Part shown: in pieces, positions 1 to 8,939 of the stretch
How the letters are laid out: each line of letters starts with the position of its first letter
How positions within the stretch are numbered: position 1 is the first letter of the stretch
Assembly: GCA_963718195.1 (NCBI GenBank)
Contig: CAVQYQ010000003.1
Coordinates: forward strand, 62,001 to 126,000
DNA length: 64,000 bases
Source of the DNA: MADRE3 sp963718195
GTDB taxonomy: Bacteria; Desulfobacterota; Desulfobulbia; Desulfobulbales; Desulfocapsaceae
Direction of reading: 5' to 3'
Position numbers and translations under genes: made by a program
The notes under the pieces: generated by a model
What the model was told of the DNA's origin: nothing
The model's database searches: none
Seen by the model: the letters and a program-made list of their open reading frames with translations, nothing else

Positions 1-1889
1 AGGTATTTTACCGCATCCTCCCAGCTAAGGTTGACGACCGGCTGATTGTCGTCGTCGAGGGTGTAATTCGAAACTGTTCCTGAGTTGTGATTCTGGTTAA
101 ACTGCCGGTACTCCTTGTTCGTTACTGGTTTTACCGAGAGATAAAACGGACGTTTCATGATAACCGTCCGCTCTCGCTCGTTGGCGCGCCTTCCCGGTTC
201 GCGTCGAGGGGCTCCCATGGTGAAGGTTGATGGCTGAACAAGCAGCAATTTTTGACCGGTGGAGGTTTGAAGCTGCACCTCCGGTGTGGAGGATGGACGG
301 CTTAAGGAGCCTGTGTTTTCGGGGATGAGCTCAATAGATATTTGCTGGCTGAAACCAACCTTCGGTAGGATCGTTCTGGTTGCCGGTTTATACCCCGAGG
401 ACTTCACCTCGAGGGTTTGTTTTGTTGCCGGAAGCAGCAGCCTGCCAGCACTGTTTTCATAGGATTTTCCGTTAATCGTTATTGTCGCATCTGGCGGATT
501 GGTGGTCAGGAAGACAACGCCCCGTTCCGGCTTAAGAGTAATGTCCAGCGTTGTTTTCTCGGTTGGCTCAAGATTGACCTGCTGCTTAAATGGCTTATAC
601 CCCGGGGCCGAGAGCATAATCTCGTGATCTTGCCGGGATGAGAGCGGCAGAGTCAGAGGGGTAGTGCCATGATAGACGGTGTCAACGGTGACCGCCACCT
701 CCGCAGGGATTGTCTGAAGGGTCAGTGAACCGGGCTGCAACTCGAGTTGCGTGTGATGCAGCGTGTCCTCTCCGGCAACAACCTGAAGCTCTATGTGTGC
801 ATCAATATATTGATCCTTACTCAAGGTTATCATGTGACTGCCGCTGAGCAGTTCCATGGTCAAGGGACTGTTTCCTCTTTGTTGCTCATCAACCCAGATA
901 CCTGCATCCGGCGGATCTGTCGTTATTGTTATTCCGGCCCAGTCAGGCTCGAGCGTTGCTTCAAGGGTCTGCTTTTCACCTTTTCCTGCAATGGTGAACT
1001 CAGATATAAATGGTTTATAGCGATCTTTTACGAGTTTCAGCTGATGGGTGCCGGGAACAATTTCCAGGGTGTCAGGAGGGGTTGTTCCAATCAGCTGGTT
1101 ATCTGAATAAACGGCGAGGGCTCCACCTGGCGTTACTGACAACTCAAGAATACCAGGCAATTTCTCAAGGGTTGCTGACAACCGGTTATCTTCATCTTTG
1201 GAAATTATGAACTCAATCTCTTGAGTGTAGTAACCCTGTTTTTCAATTTTTACAGAGTAGGTACCCGGAATACACAGATACCGTTCTCCCAGTTTGACTC
1301 CTGGTGGAAACCCCTTCAGTGATAGCGAATCCGGCTCCGGGCTGATGTCAATTTCCAGAGGGCGGGCGACCAGGACAAAAACAACAGCAATGCCAAGAAA
1401 AATGAAGATGGTGCTGAGAAATGCGATAAGCATTCGTTTCTTTTTTGAAAAAGGTCGCTCGTTATCGATATGAACCGGGATCGATGCGGCCGGATCACCT
1501 GCGTGATCATGACCGGGCGGTGGGTCATGGGGAGGATGAAGTGAACTTTGCTGAAGTTGATCTGTCCGCTGCTCAGATACTGTAAAGATCAACTTGTCTC
1601 CAATTTTCTGATAGCTGATGACCGCTTTACCACACTGAATAGTGTCATGGGATTTGAGCCATCTCGATTCAAAGAGATGACGGTTATTATGGAAAAGTGG
1701 TGATGAGTGAGGTCCGGAAGGCTGAACAAAAAGGTGGCCCTGAGCGTCACCGATATATGCAGCGATAGCGTCACCTTCAGGAAGCACAATGTCCGCATCG
1801 GTACTGGAACCGATTGAGATGGGCAACGGTTTGTCGGAGAGTTGCTTTTCGCTGCCGTCTATTTGGGTAATGGTGATAAATCTTTTCAA
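1..1889 (-). CDS. FHA-like / PEGA-repeat / formylglycine-enzyme-like (SUMF1) protein, 3' end outside window
   Basis: Partial: about 629 codons are visible and the frame stays open to the left edge. The start is a TTG at 1889 that overlaps the upstream stop (TTGA), with an AGGAG just upstream. Residues ~1-75 resemble an FHA domain (IGSSTDADIVLPEG, then QCGKAVISYQ). A basic stretch and one transmembrane helix follow at ~150-175. About five PEGA-type repeats cover ~190-510, with GYKP and PPDA signatures. A C-terminal FGE-sulfatase/SUMF1 fold begins with FTMGAPR, FYLSVKPVTNKEYRQF and QPVVNLSWEDA. The layout suggests a membrane-anchored protein with a cytoplasmic phosphothreonine-sensing head and a large periplasmic part. 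Whether the FGE-like domain is catalytic cannot be judged, because its active site lies outside the window. It is last of the visible genes in a four-gene operon. Confidence 0.8.
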   Translation of the reverse strand, partial: MKRFITITQIDGSEKQLSDKPLPISIGSSTDADIVLPEGDAIAAYIGDAQGHLFVQPSGPHSSPLFHNNRHLFESRWLKSHDTIQCGKAVISYQKIGDKLIFTVSEQRTDQLQQSSLHPPHDPPPGHDHAGDPAASIPVHIDNERPFSKKKRMLIAFLSTIFIFLGIAVVFVLVARPLEIDISPEPDSLSLKGFPPGVKLGERYLCIPGTYSVKIEKQGYYTQEIEFIISKDEDNRLSATLEKLPGILELSVTPGGALAVYSDNQLIGTTPPDTLEIVPGTHQLKLVKDRYKPFISEFTIAGKGEKQTLEATLEPDWAGITITTDPPDAGIWVDEQQRGNSPLTMELLSGSHMITLSKDQYIDAHIELQVVAGEDTLHHTQLELQPGSLTLQTIPAEVAVTVDTVYHGTTPLTLPLSSRQDHEIMLSAPGYKPFKQQVNLEPTEKTTLDITLKPERGVVFLTTNPPDATITINGKSYENSAGRLLLPATKQTLEVKSSGYKPATRTILPKVGFSQQISIELIPENTGSLSRPSSTPEVQLQTSTGQKLLLVQPSTFTMGAPRREPGRRANERERTVIMKRPFYLSVKPVTNKEYRQFNQNHNSGTVSNYTLDDDNQPVVNLSWEDAVKY

Positions 1890-3409
1890 ATTGGCTCCTG
1901 GCAGGCAATAAACAGCTGGTTCTCTGCTTTTTCCGGATCGACCTCTATAATCGTCCTCAGATCACGAAAACCCCTCCGTGATCCGACAATAGTGTATTTG
2001 CCGGGTTTAAGGGAGATCTGTCTGGTATAGAAAGAGCCCATTTTCCCAACATGGTAAATAACGATGTCAGTCATGTTGTCGGAGCGAAGGACAACGGGAA
2101 CAGGCGTCGATGCTCGAGCTACAAGACTGGCGAGCTGGTCGATCTGGGTGCTGAGGCGGACGCCTGCCGGAGTGAACTGCCGGGCATAGTCGAGAAGACG
2201 TTTCGCAGTTTCAAGTTGTGTGTCCTCCTGGAGACGACCTGGTTTACTCAGGCTGTCCTGCAATGCCTGGTCAAGCTCGACTCGTTTGCTTGCCCGGTCG
2301 TGCCCGTTAACGGCGAAAAGAGCGTCCGGGGCAATCGCCAATATCTGTAGATAGGTTGCCAGGGCTGTTTGCCATTGTTCACCAGACGACTGCGTTTCGG
2401 CTTGCTTTTTTAATGTTGCAACAAGAACAGTTTCCTCTTTCGTGACAAGTAATGATTCCGCCTGGATAACCTCAGGATGTTCACCGCGTGTCTGCTTGAT
2501 TGTTGCAAGCACTTCCCGGGCACCCTTGAGATCTCCGCTTTCGAGGTCCGCGTAAAAATGGCTCATCTGCTCAGTAAACTGTTGTTTTTCATAGTTCTTT
2601 TCTACCTTTTCAAGAAGAATTTGTGCGGGCACGAAGTTGTTATCAAGCTGCTGAAGCGCTTCGAGTGTATTTTGGGCAGCAGCGAAATCTCCTGACTGTT
2701 CATCAGCAAGAGCATTTTTGTAAAGTGCCAGTACCGCATCTAGATTACGGGCCCGCTCAGCTCCTGCACGTGCCTCCTGGTTATCCGGTTCGATCGCCAG
2801 AGCCAGATTAAATGAGTGCAGGGCGTCTTCACTCTTTTCATCTAGAAGAAATCGAAATCCATCTTGCAGGAATCCATTGAACATTTCTGTTTTTGACCCA
2901 AGCAGGCTCTCTAATTCTGCAGAAGCGCTGTCATAGGCCTCCTCAGCTCCGGGATAGTCCTGTTCGGTGAAGGCAAGATCTCCGCTCGCTTCAAGCTGCA
3001 GAATCTCTTGGTAGGGTTTTTCAGCCCAACGACTGGTATTTTCCCGCTCCGCCTGAACTTTCAGGGCCACAAAGGTTTCAAGTTTTGCGGCTGCCGCACT
3101 GCGCGCCGCGGCCGACCCTGATTGAGTATTGTCAGAACTATCGGAGGCGGGCATTGGTTCAGGCGCTTTGGACCTGGTTTCTTCTACCGGCTCTGATGAC
3201 AACACTACAGGGTTCTGGAGATCTGCAAGAAACCTTGGAAAAATAAAGAGAACGACCCCGGCGATAATGATTAACAGGGTTATTGCCAGCAGGACCGTAA
3301 CTGGTCTCACCCCAGGATTCGGGGATGAATCAGCCGGTAATTTTTTGCCGGGAGGCTTGAGATCTGGAGGATGTCCCTGGTTTGTTTCCATGGAGCCATT
3401 TGTGTTCAT
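1886..3409 (-). CDS. Membrane-anchored TPR-like protein with C-terminal PEGA-like domain
   Basis: 507 aa. A short polar cytoplasmic N-terminus is followed by one transmembrane helix at ~37-58. An acidic, Ala-rich linker leads into a long helical region (~120-420) with TPR-like repeats, such as ALHSFNLALAIEPDNQEA. The last ~65 residues (VIYHVGKMGSFYTRQISL, then KPGKYTIVGSRRGFRD) resemble a PEGA-type beta domain. Most of the protein should be periplasmic. The start ATG overlaps the stop of the lipoprotein gene by 4 bases (ATGA), and its own stop overlaps the next gene's TTG, so the three genes are probably translationally coupled. I recognise no enzyme motif. A scaffold role for an envelope complex is inference. 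Confidence 0.8.
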   Translation of the reverse strand: MNTNGSMETNQGHPPDLKPPGKKLPADSSPNPGVRPVTVLLAITLLIIIAGVVLFIFPRFLADLQNPVVLSSEPVEETRSKAPEPMPASDSSDNTQSGSAAARSAAAAKLETFVALKVQAERENTSRWAEKPYQEILQLEASGDLAFTEQDYPGAEEAYDSASAELESLLGSKTEMFNGFLQDGFRFLLDEKSEDALHSFNLALAIEPDNQEARAGAERARNLDAVLALYKNALADEQSGDFAAAQNTLEALQQLDNNFVPAQILLEKVEKNYEKQQFTEQMSHFYADLESGDLKGAREVLATIKQTRGEHPEVIQAESLLVTKEETVLVATLKKQAETQSSGEQWQTALATYLQILAIAPDALFAVNGHDRASKRVELDQALQDSLSKPGRLQEDTQLETAKRLLDYARQFTPAGVRLSTQIDQLASLVARASTPVPVVLRSDNMTDIVIYHVGKMGSFYTRQISLKPGKYTIVGSRRGFRDLRTIIEVDPEKAENQLFIACQEPI

Positions 3410-4662
3410 GGCTGACTGTCAGACTGGCTGGTTGTCGGCAGGGGTGGAGCTTGTTCAGGGCTCAGGTCACTGGCAAACCCGGTCTCCTGGGCGTAGATCT
3501 GTTTGAGCATATTTCGCCATTTGGTGTATTGCTGTTCAGCAGAGCCGGTAAGACGGACCGTTTGACCTTCAACCTGAATGACCAGGGGTTCTGCTTCAGC
3601 ACTAAAAGACAGACCAAGTTCTTCTATTGCATCCTTGTTTATTTTACCCTCCTGACTGGTCTGATAGCCACTGTACATGGAGTAAGCACCACCGGCAATC
3701 ATTACCTCCTGCAATGGTTGCGTCCTCATAGCTGTCTCGTAGTCGGTTGCAGCTCCAAGGGCAATAGCTCCAACAATTGCCGTAAGGCCGAGAATTTGTT
3801 TTGTCAGAGCTTCTCTTTCGATCTCTCTTAAGGCAGAAACTTCTTCCTGTCTGAATTTTCTCCAATTGGCATACGGTTGCCAGAGGTCATGATAATAGAT
3901 ATCGTAGTAATCGTTAATCGTATCCACCAGCAACTCATCCCGTGTCTTGATCTTTGTAACACGCTCGAGCATCGGGTCGTTTGCCGCGGGCAGACGCTGG
4001 ATAAAGAGTCTGCCCTCCGGCGTTATGGCGAGATAACCGCTAAAGCTGTCAGGGGCTATGAATTGAGCATATTTAAGTGCGGCAATTTGGCGAATCTCTG
4101 CGATTTCTGCACCACTAAGGGAATTTCTATAGACCGCCAGGTCATTGGCGATCGAGTTGAAGAGGTCCTGGAAGGTATCTTCCTTTTCAGGTTCGACACC
4201 ATTGTGTTCTTCAGGCCGGGCTGTTTCAGCATACACCTTGCGAAACCAGACCACATTCCTGGCATCGACGACCTCGACATTGAGGACCGCGCTTTCTCCA
4301 TCAGACATTTCGATTCTGCCGTTCACTGTTAATTCGGCACTGATATCATGGTCAGGCACAACCCGCACTGCACCCCAGTACCCTGTTCGCTGAAGAGTAT
4401 GCTTCAAGTGGATTGGTACAAACCGGGCCTCGGCTTCCCTGATCTCTGGTGACAACCCTTGTTTGTCTTTGGTTTTTTGCGGCAGTTCACCCGGGTTAAA
4501 AACCTGAATGGATACATTCAGTAATTCAGCATCGGTCAACTCCTTTTGGGGGAGAATGGGAGCTACCTGTTCTGGCACCTGATTCCTTGGCACAGAGGCA
4601 CAGCCCGTGAATAAAGTAAATAATAAAAGAAATGGAAGCAGACGCTTAAATGAATTATGCAT
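3406..4662 (-). CDS. Predicted outer-membrane or periplasmic lipoprotein of unknown function
   Basis: 418 aa. A type II signal peptide ends in LFTGC, with Cys21 as the lipidation site. Residues ~40-150 read as a mixed alpha/beta domain (NVSIQVFNPGELP). A second domain around 200-280 is rich in Tyr and Trp. A Gly/Ala-rich hydrophobic segment at ~290-306 could span or insert into a membrane. The C-terminus is a Pro/Ser/Gln tail. I do not recognise a named family. It overlaps the TPR/PEGA gene by 4 bases, and the secreted Gly/Ser/Thr-rich gene lies 42 bases upstream, so the lipoprotein is probably part of the same envelope complex. Confidence 0.8.
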   Translation of the reverse strand: MHNSFKRLLPFLLLFTLFTGCASVPRNQVPEQVAPILPQKELTDAELLNVSIQVFNPGELPQKTKDKQGLSPEIREAEARFVPIHLKHTLQRTGYWGAVRVVPDHDISAELTVNGRIEMSDGESAVLNVEVVDARNVVWFRKVYAETARPEEHNGVEPEKEDTFQDLFNSIANDLAVYRNSLSGAEIAEIRQIAALKYAQFIAPDSFSGYLAITPEGRLFIQRLPAANDPMLERVTKIKTRDELLVDTINDYYDIYYHDLWQPYANWRKFRQEEVSALREIEREALTKQILGLTAIVGAIALGAATDYETAMRTQPLQEVMIAGGAYSMYSGYQTSQEGKINKDAIEELGLSFSAEAEPLVIQVEGQTVRLTGSAEQQYTKWRNMLKQIYAQETGFASDLSPEQAPPLPTTSQSDSQP

Positions 4663-4704
4663 TTTTATCTCTGGTTAAAATTTCGTAACAATCATACAGA
4701 ACGG

Positions 4705-5529
4705 CTATCGAATCCCCTCCTTGTACTTTCGATATTCGTCCCATAATTTTGCTTTAACCTCTGGATCAGTTTCCTGTTCAGCAGCTTCTTTCAGCTGTTT
4801 TGCAATGATATCGTCATCTGTTTGAGACAGGTCTTTATTTCCAGCTGTTGGTGGGGTTTGTGATTGTTGGGTGTTTCCGCTCCCGGTTCCGCTATTGCTC
4901 CCGGTACCCGTTGTTGTTGGCTGGCTCCGGGAGCCAGAATTGCCATCGGACGTCCCTGATCTGTCAGAATACCCAGTGCCACTGCCGTTCTCTCCACTAC
5001 CCTGCTGGGTCCCATGGAACCCTGTACCTGTCTGATTACCATCTTCGCGCTGTCTTGGCGTATGGCTGGCGACCTTTTGCTGTTCTTTGAGCAGCATTTC
5101 ATCGAAGGTGCCAAGCGATTCATTAAAGCTGGAATCAAGCGCGCTCAGTTTTTCTTCACTGGTCTGTGCGGGATTAACAGGAATTGCTGCGAACTGGGTG
5201 GATTTAAGGGTACCGTCCAGGTTTTTCGGACAAATGGTTTCGCTCAAAGCATCGGATCCGCCAATATCAGCGAGCTGCTCGCAGTAATAATAAATCCTTC
5301 CGTCAAGATAGGAGACAAAAACTAGCAGATCCTGTCTCTCAGTATCATCCTGCAGATTCTCCATCCCTTTGACGACGATTGTATCTCTGGCTTTTGCCAG
5401 TGTTGAGATGGTGGATTTGAGCCCTTCCATCGACAGGGAGCCTGGCGCTGCCTGAGCAATCCCGGATAAAAGAATACCGAGATAAAGGGTAAAAATGATT
5501 GTCTGGATTACTGGTTTTATGGTACGCAT
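4705..5529 (-). CDS. Secreted protein with Gly/Ser/Thr/Gln-rich linker, unknown function
   Basis: 274 aa. A Sec signal peptide probably cleaves after AQA (~residue 27). The N-terminal half is mostly helical, with a possible disulfide (Cys83 and Cys100). Residues ~163-231 are low-complexity Gly/Ser/Thr/Gln repeats (for example GTGSNSGTGSGN). A charged helical tail follows (KQLKEAAEQETDPEVKAK). It is the first gene of the minus-strand operon ending past the left edge. The low-complexity stretch looks like a flexible spacer rather than a catalytic part. I cannot assign a family. Confidence 0.7.
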   Translation of the reverse strand: MRTIKPVIQTIIFTLYLGILLSGIAQAAPGSLSMEGLKSTISTLAKARDTIVVKGMENLQDDTERQDLLVFVSYLDGRIYYYCEQLADIGGSDALSETICPKNLDGTLKSTQFAAIPVNPAQTSEEKLSALDSSFNESLGTFDEMLLKEQQKVASHTPRQREDGNQTGTGFHGTQQGSGENGSGTGYSDRSGTSDGNSGSRSQPTTTGTGSNSGTGSGNTQQSQTPPTAGNKDLSQTDDDIIAKQLKEAAEQETDPEVKAKLWDEYRKYKEGIR

Positions 5530-5701
5530 CTCCGAGTAGTCTTATGAGGGCAGCACCGATGGCAATCTCCAGTGCAATTATTATTTGATGATTGTCACTT
5601 CTCGACCAAATTATAATTACGGTTGGTAAAACTGCCCATCATTCTTCATATGAACTAACAGAAAATGTAATCATTGACAAGAATACTACCCATCAAGACG
5701 G

Positions 5702-6031
5702 ATGGCCATGAGCATTAAATCTCTTTACTGGCTGCGGATTGTAGGTGCTGGCGCTGCGCTGTTATTGGCCCTGGCGTACATGGGGGGGTACGTTGCCTTT
5801 GCCCTTCTGGGGTTTGGTTTTATTGGCTTTATGGGCGGAATAATCGGTTATCGGATCAACCGCGGCACCTTGCCGGCAACCTGCGATCTTTGCGGCGGAA
5901 AAGGTCTGTTTGGTGCCGAATATGGACATGGCTTCCGCAACGCCCGCCTCATCCTGAATTGCCCGACCTGCGGGCGCGTTGTCAGTAATGAGGGACCTGG
6001 AGGGAAGGCAAAAAGAGAGGGGAGGAAGTGA
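5702..6031 (+). CDS. Small membrane protein with C-terminal zinc ribbon
   Basis: 109 aa. Two hydrophobic, Gly-rich helices (~11-30 and ~31-50) are followed by a soluble tail with two cysteine pairs, CDLC (61-64) and CPTC (87-90), spaced as in a zinc ribbon. The tail then becomes basic and Gly-rich. No strong ribosome-binding site is present; there are two in-frame ATGs, at 5702 and 5708. The gene is divergent from the envelope operon on its left and convergent with cbiK, with a two-base gap. Function unknown. Confidence 0.6.
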   Translation: MAMSIKSLYWLRIVGAGAALLLALAYMGGYVAFALLGFGFIGFMGGIIGYRINRGTLPATCDLCGGKGLFGAEYGHGFRNARLILNCPTCGRVVSNEGPGGKAKREGRK

Positions 6032-6033
6032 TT

Positions 6034-6801
6034 CTAATCTTCCAGTCTGTCAAACGCATCTCTGATGTGGTCACAGATGATATCGGAGATGCCTTCCAGC
6101 ATTCCCAAGCCCTGATCATGAAAAGAGAGCTCGATATTTTTCCTCTTGAAGCGGTTTTTCCATGATGAATCCATATCTCCTACAATATCACGTTTGAAAT
6201 GCATGCCGGCGACCATCAGCAGGGGAATAACCAGTACGTGGTGATAACCACCTGCGACTATTTCATCAATAAGCGATGAGCTATCGGGAAACTTTTCAAG
6301 TGTGGCGACGAATACACGTCCACCGGCGAGCCTGCGTATAACCGCTTCCAGGGCAGGGTAGGCAGTCCAGGACGGGTGGTCAGTGCCATGTCCCAGAATA
6401 AGTATGGCACTATCCGGGCTGCTGTTGATCATTGGCAGCAGAGAAGTGGATACTCGCTGATAATCGGCAGGCGTGGTCAACAGAGGCATACCGATTGATG
6501 TGGGAACAGTCGATGTGGCGGACATCCTGACAATTCGGTGGAACTCATGTCCCGGCGTGACGTGTATCGACTGGATGACGATCTTGGTTTGACTATGTTG
6601 GCCGAGTCTAGACAGGAGTTGATCAAGTGATTCTTCAGCCCCCTCTTTTTTTGCAGACAGTTCACGGCGAACAGTTGGCGAGGTATAAGTCCAGTGAACC
6701 TGGCAATTTCCAAAAATAGGCCGTATGGCCATATCAAGCCGGTCGTAGGTTATCCTGGCACTGGTGGTGGTCCCAAATGCAGCGAGTATGATATGTTTCA
6801 T
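6034..6801 (-). CDS. cbiK: Sirohydrochlorin cobaltochelatase CbiK
   Basis: 255 aa, close to the usual CbiK length. CbiK inserts Co2+ into sirohydrochlorin in the anaerobic cobalamin pathway and can insert Fe2+ toward siroheme. Family signatures are the N-terminal ILAAFGTTT, the QSIHVTPGHE segment, LGHGTDHPSW with His138, and MVAGMHFKRDI with His201. His138 and His201 match the two metal-site histidines known from the Salmonella enzyme. There is no signal peptide, so this is the cytoplasmic type and not the periplasmic variant described in Desulfovibrio. I found no cobalamin riboswitch upstream. Confidence 0.9.
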   Translation of the reverse strand: MKHIILAAFGTTTSARITYDRLDMAIRPIFGNCQVHWTYTSPTVRRELSAKKEGAEESLDQLLSRLGQHSQTKIVIQSIHVTPGHEFHRIVRMSATSTVPTSIGMPLLTTPADYQRVSTSLLPMINSSPDSAILILGHGTDHPSWTAYPALEAVIRRLAGGRVFVATLEKFPDSSSLIDEIVAGGYHHVLVIPLLMVAGMHFKRDIVGDMDSSWKNRFKRKNIELSFHDQGLGMLEGISDIICDHIRDAFDRLED

Positions 6802-6985
6802 TGAATCGTATGTCTTGTCAGAGGTCCTGTGAAAGAAATTGTATCCGCAATACTAATTTATAAGAACTGAGCTGTCATATGCAATCTGGATAAGTATGAC
6901 GACAAGTAGCGTTAGCTTGTTATAAATGGTACAACAAAGGGAAGGTTTATTCAGCGCTGGTGTCCTGGATAATCGATGCCGGGTT

Positions 6986-7125
6986 GAGCCATTTGCAAAA
7001 CGCCCTTTTCGCTCAACCTCTGCGTTATGCTTAAATTTTTATCCTCGGAATATCAACGATGCCTGCGGTAAAAATTTTTCGCATGCCTTGACGCTGAACG
7101 AAAATCATCATTTTGCAAAAGGCTC
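6986..7125. repeat. Palindromic non-coding element with 15-base terminal inverted repeats
   Basis: The ends GAGCCATTTGCAAAA (6986-7000) and TTTTGCAAAAGGCTC (7111-7125) are inverted copies matching at 14 of 15 positions. Inside, AAATTTTTA (7033-7041) pairs perfectly with TAAAAATTT (7069-7077). Between these, TTTCG and CGAAA also pair. The whole unit can fold as one long imperfect hairpin. The size and shape fit a REP/MITE-like dispersed element. Only one copy is seen here, so its repetitive nature is inferred. Confidence 0.5.
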
Positions 7126-7128
7126 GGG

Positions 7129-7158
7129 TTGACAAAAAAAACGGGCCGGATGTTAATT
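7129..7158 (+). promoter_or_regulatory. Possible sigma70-type promoter for the porin gene
   Basis: TTGACA at 7129-7134 is followed after 18 bases by TTAATT at 7153-7158. The -35 is perfect but the -10 is poor. It touches the end of the palindromic element, so the element could supply or disturb the promoter. Confidence 0.3.
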
Positions 7159-7278
7159 TAGCTTTAAATGAAATAATTATTTTGCTACATTGCAGTGAGA
7201 TGGAAAACCATGTGTATCACGTAGGGGATTGAAGGGGACATACACAAGGGTATAAATATTAACGGGAGGAGGAGGTTT

Positions 7279-8802
7279 ATGGTTAAAAAAATTTCGGTTC
7301 TTGCCCTCGCTGGACTTTTTGCTTTACCGGCCGTATCACTGGCCAGTGGCGGGCCCAATGTTCAAGATCTTGAACGTAAGATTGAGGAACTGAGCAGGCA
7401 GCTGGAGGAGTTGAAGTCTGCAATGGGACAGCAGGCGGAAATGAACAAGGCCACAGCTGAAAAGCTCGATGATATGGACATGGAGGATCTCGAGGACAGG
7501 ATGGATGACTGGGATCTTGCCGCCCGTTTCAAGCTAAATGGTGATTTTCGTTCTCGTCTTGATTATTACAACGCTGATACCGTATTTGGCAGAACCCTGC
7601 AAAACGACACCTTATGGACAAATCGTTTCCGTTTGAACATGCGTGTCAAGGCGACCGAGAATGTCGAATTCAAAGGTCGTCTGGCCATGTATAAAACCTG
7701 GGGTATGCAGTCTGCATTCACCGATGATTCAGGAGCCATGTGGCCGGTTTTTGACGGTAATGTCACCAGAACACCAGCAGAATCAAGTGCTCTTTACGTC
7801 GATCGGGCCTATGTCAACTGGAATAATATCGGTGGTGCGCCTGTCTGGTTTTCAATCGGTCGCAGGCCGACAACCGATGGCCCTCCCTCTCAGATCCGTC
7901 TGGGTACCGATGAACGGCTGGCGACACCGGTCGCCTTTTTTAATTATCCGTTTGATGGTGCGACCATTGGTTATGGCTATAACTGGGGCAATGATATGCT
8001 TGGTTCCGGTAAAGTCCGTTTCTGCTATGGCAGAGGGTTTGAGGACGGGCTCCAGAATGATGTTGAAGGAAGGCTAGCCGATACAGACTTTGCCGGACTT
8101 AACTGGGATGTTGCCCATAAGGACAACCGGCTGTTGAACTTCCAGACCTTCATGGTATACAACGTCTTCAGTTATCCCAATTTCCAGGATCCGATCATCA
8201 ACCAGGCATTTGGTGAGATGAGTGGCTTTGGAGACCGGGAGAACATCGGTAATCTCTGGCACACCGATGTGGTATACCAGGATCAGGTTGCTGATTTCAG
8301 ATATTTTGTATCTGGCGGCTGGTCACAGGCACAACCCAATTATAACGGTATGTTCAATAACCTCCCGGCGATGATGATGGGACTTGAGGGTCCGAACCGG
8401 GATGACCAGAATGGTTATGCCCTGTATGCCGGCGTTCGCTACGATATGGATTCTATCAATCTGAAGATCGGAGCGGAATACAACTGGGGATCTGAGTATT
8501 GGATCGGCATCACCCCGGGACATGATGATATCTACCAGTCGAAACTGGCAACCCGTGGACAGGTTTTTGAGATCTATACCATCTGGGATATACCTGCCGG
8601 AGAAGCGATCTCCAAGTATGGCCGTGCCTTTATAAGGCTGGGTTATCAGCATTACGACTATGACTATTTTGGCTCCGGTGACTGGAATGTGAAACCGTTT
8701 GATTATGGCGACCAGGGTGATCTGGCGGCCATGCGGATGATGGGATTGGACCCGGTTGAAAGTGCTGACCAGGTGTACCTGACATTTGAGGCCACGTTCT
8801 AG
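7279..8802 (+). CDS. DUF3373-type outer-membrane porin-like protein
   Basis: 507 aa. A Sec signal peptide (cleavage near SLA, residue ~22) is followed by a coiled-coil segment (~28-70, ERKIEELSRQLEEL). Such segments are common in porins that attach to peptidoglycan or trimerise. The rest is rich in alternating aromatic and polar residues typical of beta strands and ends in an aromatic residue (TFEATF), as outer-membrane barrels do. The ARFKLNGDFRSRLDYYNADT stretch is like DUF3373 proteins of Desulfobacterota. The strong ribosome-binding site and a strong terminator suggest an abundant single-gene transcript. Substrate unknown. Confidence 0.75.
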   Translation: MVKKISVLALAGLFALPAVSLASGGPNVQDLERKIEELSRQLEELKSAMGQQAEMNKATAEKLDDMDMEDLEDRMDDWDLAARFKLNGDFRSRLDYYNADTVFGRTLQNDTLWTNRFRLNMRVKATENVEFKGRLAMYKTWGMQSAFTDDSGAMWPVFDGNVTRTPAESSALYVDRAYVNWNNIGGAPVWFSIGRRPTTDGPPSQIRLGTDERLATPVAFFNYPFDGATIGYGYNWGNDMLGSGKVRFCYGRGFEDGLQNDVEGRLADTDFAGLNWDVAHKDNRLLNFQTFMVYNVFSYPNFQDPIINQAFGEMSGFGDRENIGNLWHTDVVYQDQVADFRYFVSGGWSQAQPNYNGMFNNLPAMMMGLEGPNRDDQNGYALYAGVRYDMDSINLKIGAEYNWGSEYWIGITPGHDDIYQSKLATRGQVFEIYTIWDIPAGEAISKYGRAFIRLGYQHYDYDYFGSGDWNVKPFDYGDQGDLAAMRMMGLDPVESADQVYLTFEATF

Positions 8803-8834
8803 ATTAACTCAAGACAACAAGATCCATAATTATG

Positions 8835-8871
8835 GGGGTGTATCGTGGTAAAGCGGTACACCCCTTTTTTT
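8835..8871 (+). terminator. Rho-independent terminator after the porin gene
   Basis: GGGGTGTATCG (8835-8845) pairs with CGGTACACCCC (8854-8864) around an 8-base loop, followed directly by seven T (8865-8871). It lies 33 bases after the porin stop. Confidence 0.9.
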
Positions 8872-8939
8872 GTTGAATTTTCCAGGTCTCTGTCTTACCA
8901 CTTTAATTGGGGAGACGGGGCGTTGACAACCATAGTCTC

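Larger units (their letters stand above)
6802..7278. other. 477-base intergenic region between cbiK and the porin gene
   Basis: No supported gene. It holds the cbiK upstream region, a 140-base palindromic element (6986-7125), a possible promoter directly after it, and a long AT-rich leader. The leader contains a GTGTAT...ATACAC inverted repeat (about 7211-7246) and a very strong ribosome-binding site (GGGAGGAGGAGG) just ahead of the porin ATG. A 68-codon open frame at 6926-7132 runs through the palindrome and is judged fortuitous. Confidence 0.7.

Noticed and set aside
4056..4393. Overlapping open frames on both strands inside the lipoprotein gene
   Set aside because: They are shadows of the 418-aa lipoprotein frame.
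6982..7016. GTTGAGC ... GCTCAAC resembling integron attC core sites (GTTRRRY / RYYYAAC)
   Set aside because: The order and spacing are wrong for an attC site, and there is no integrase or cassette array nearby.
6926..7132. 68-codon plus-strand open frame through the palindromic element
   Set aside because: No ribosome-binding site, and its sequence is dictated by the inverted repeats; judged non-coding.
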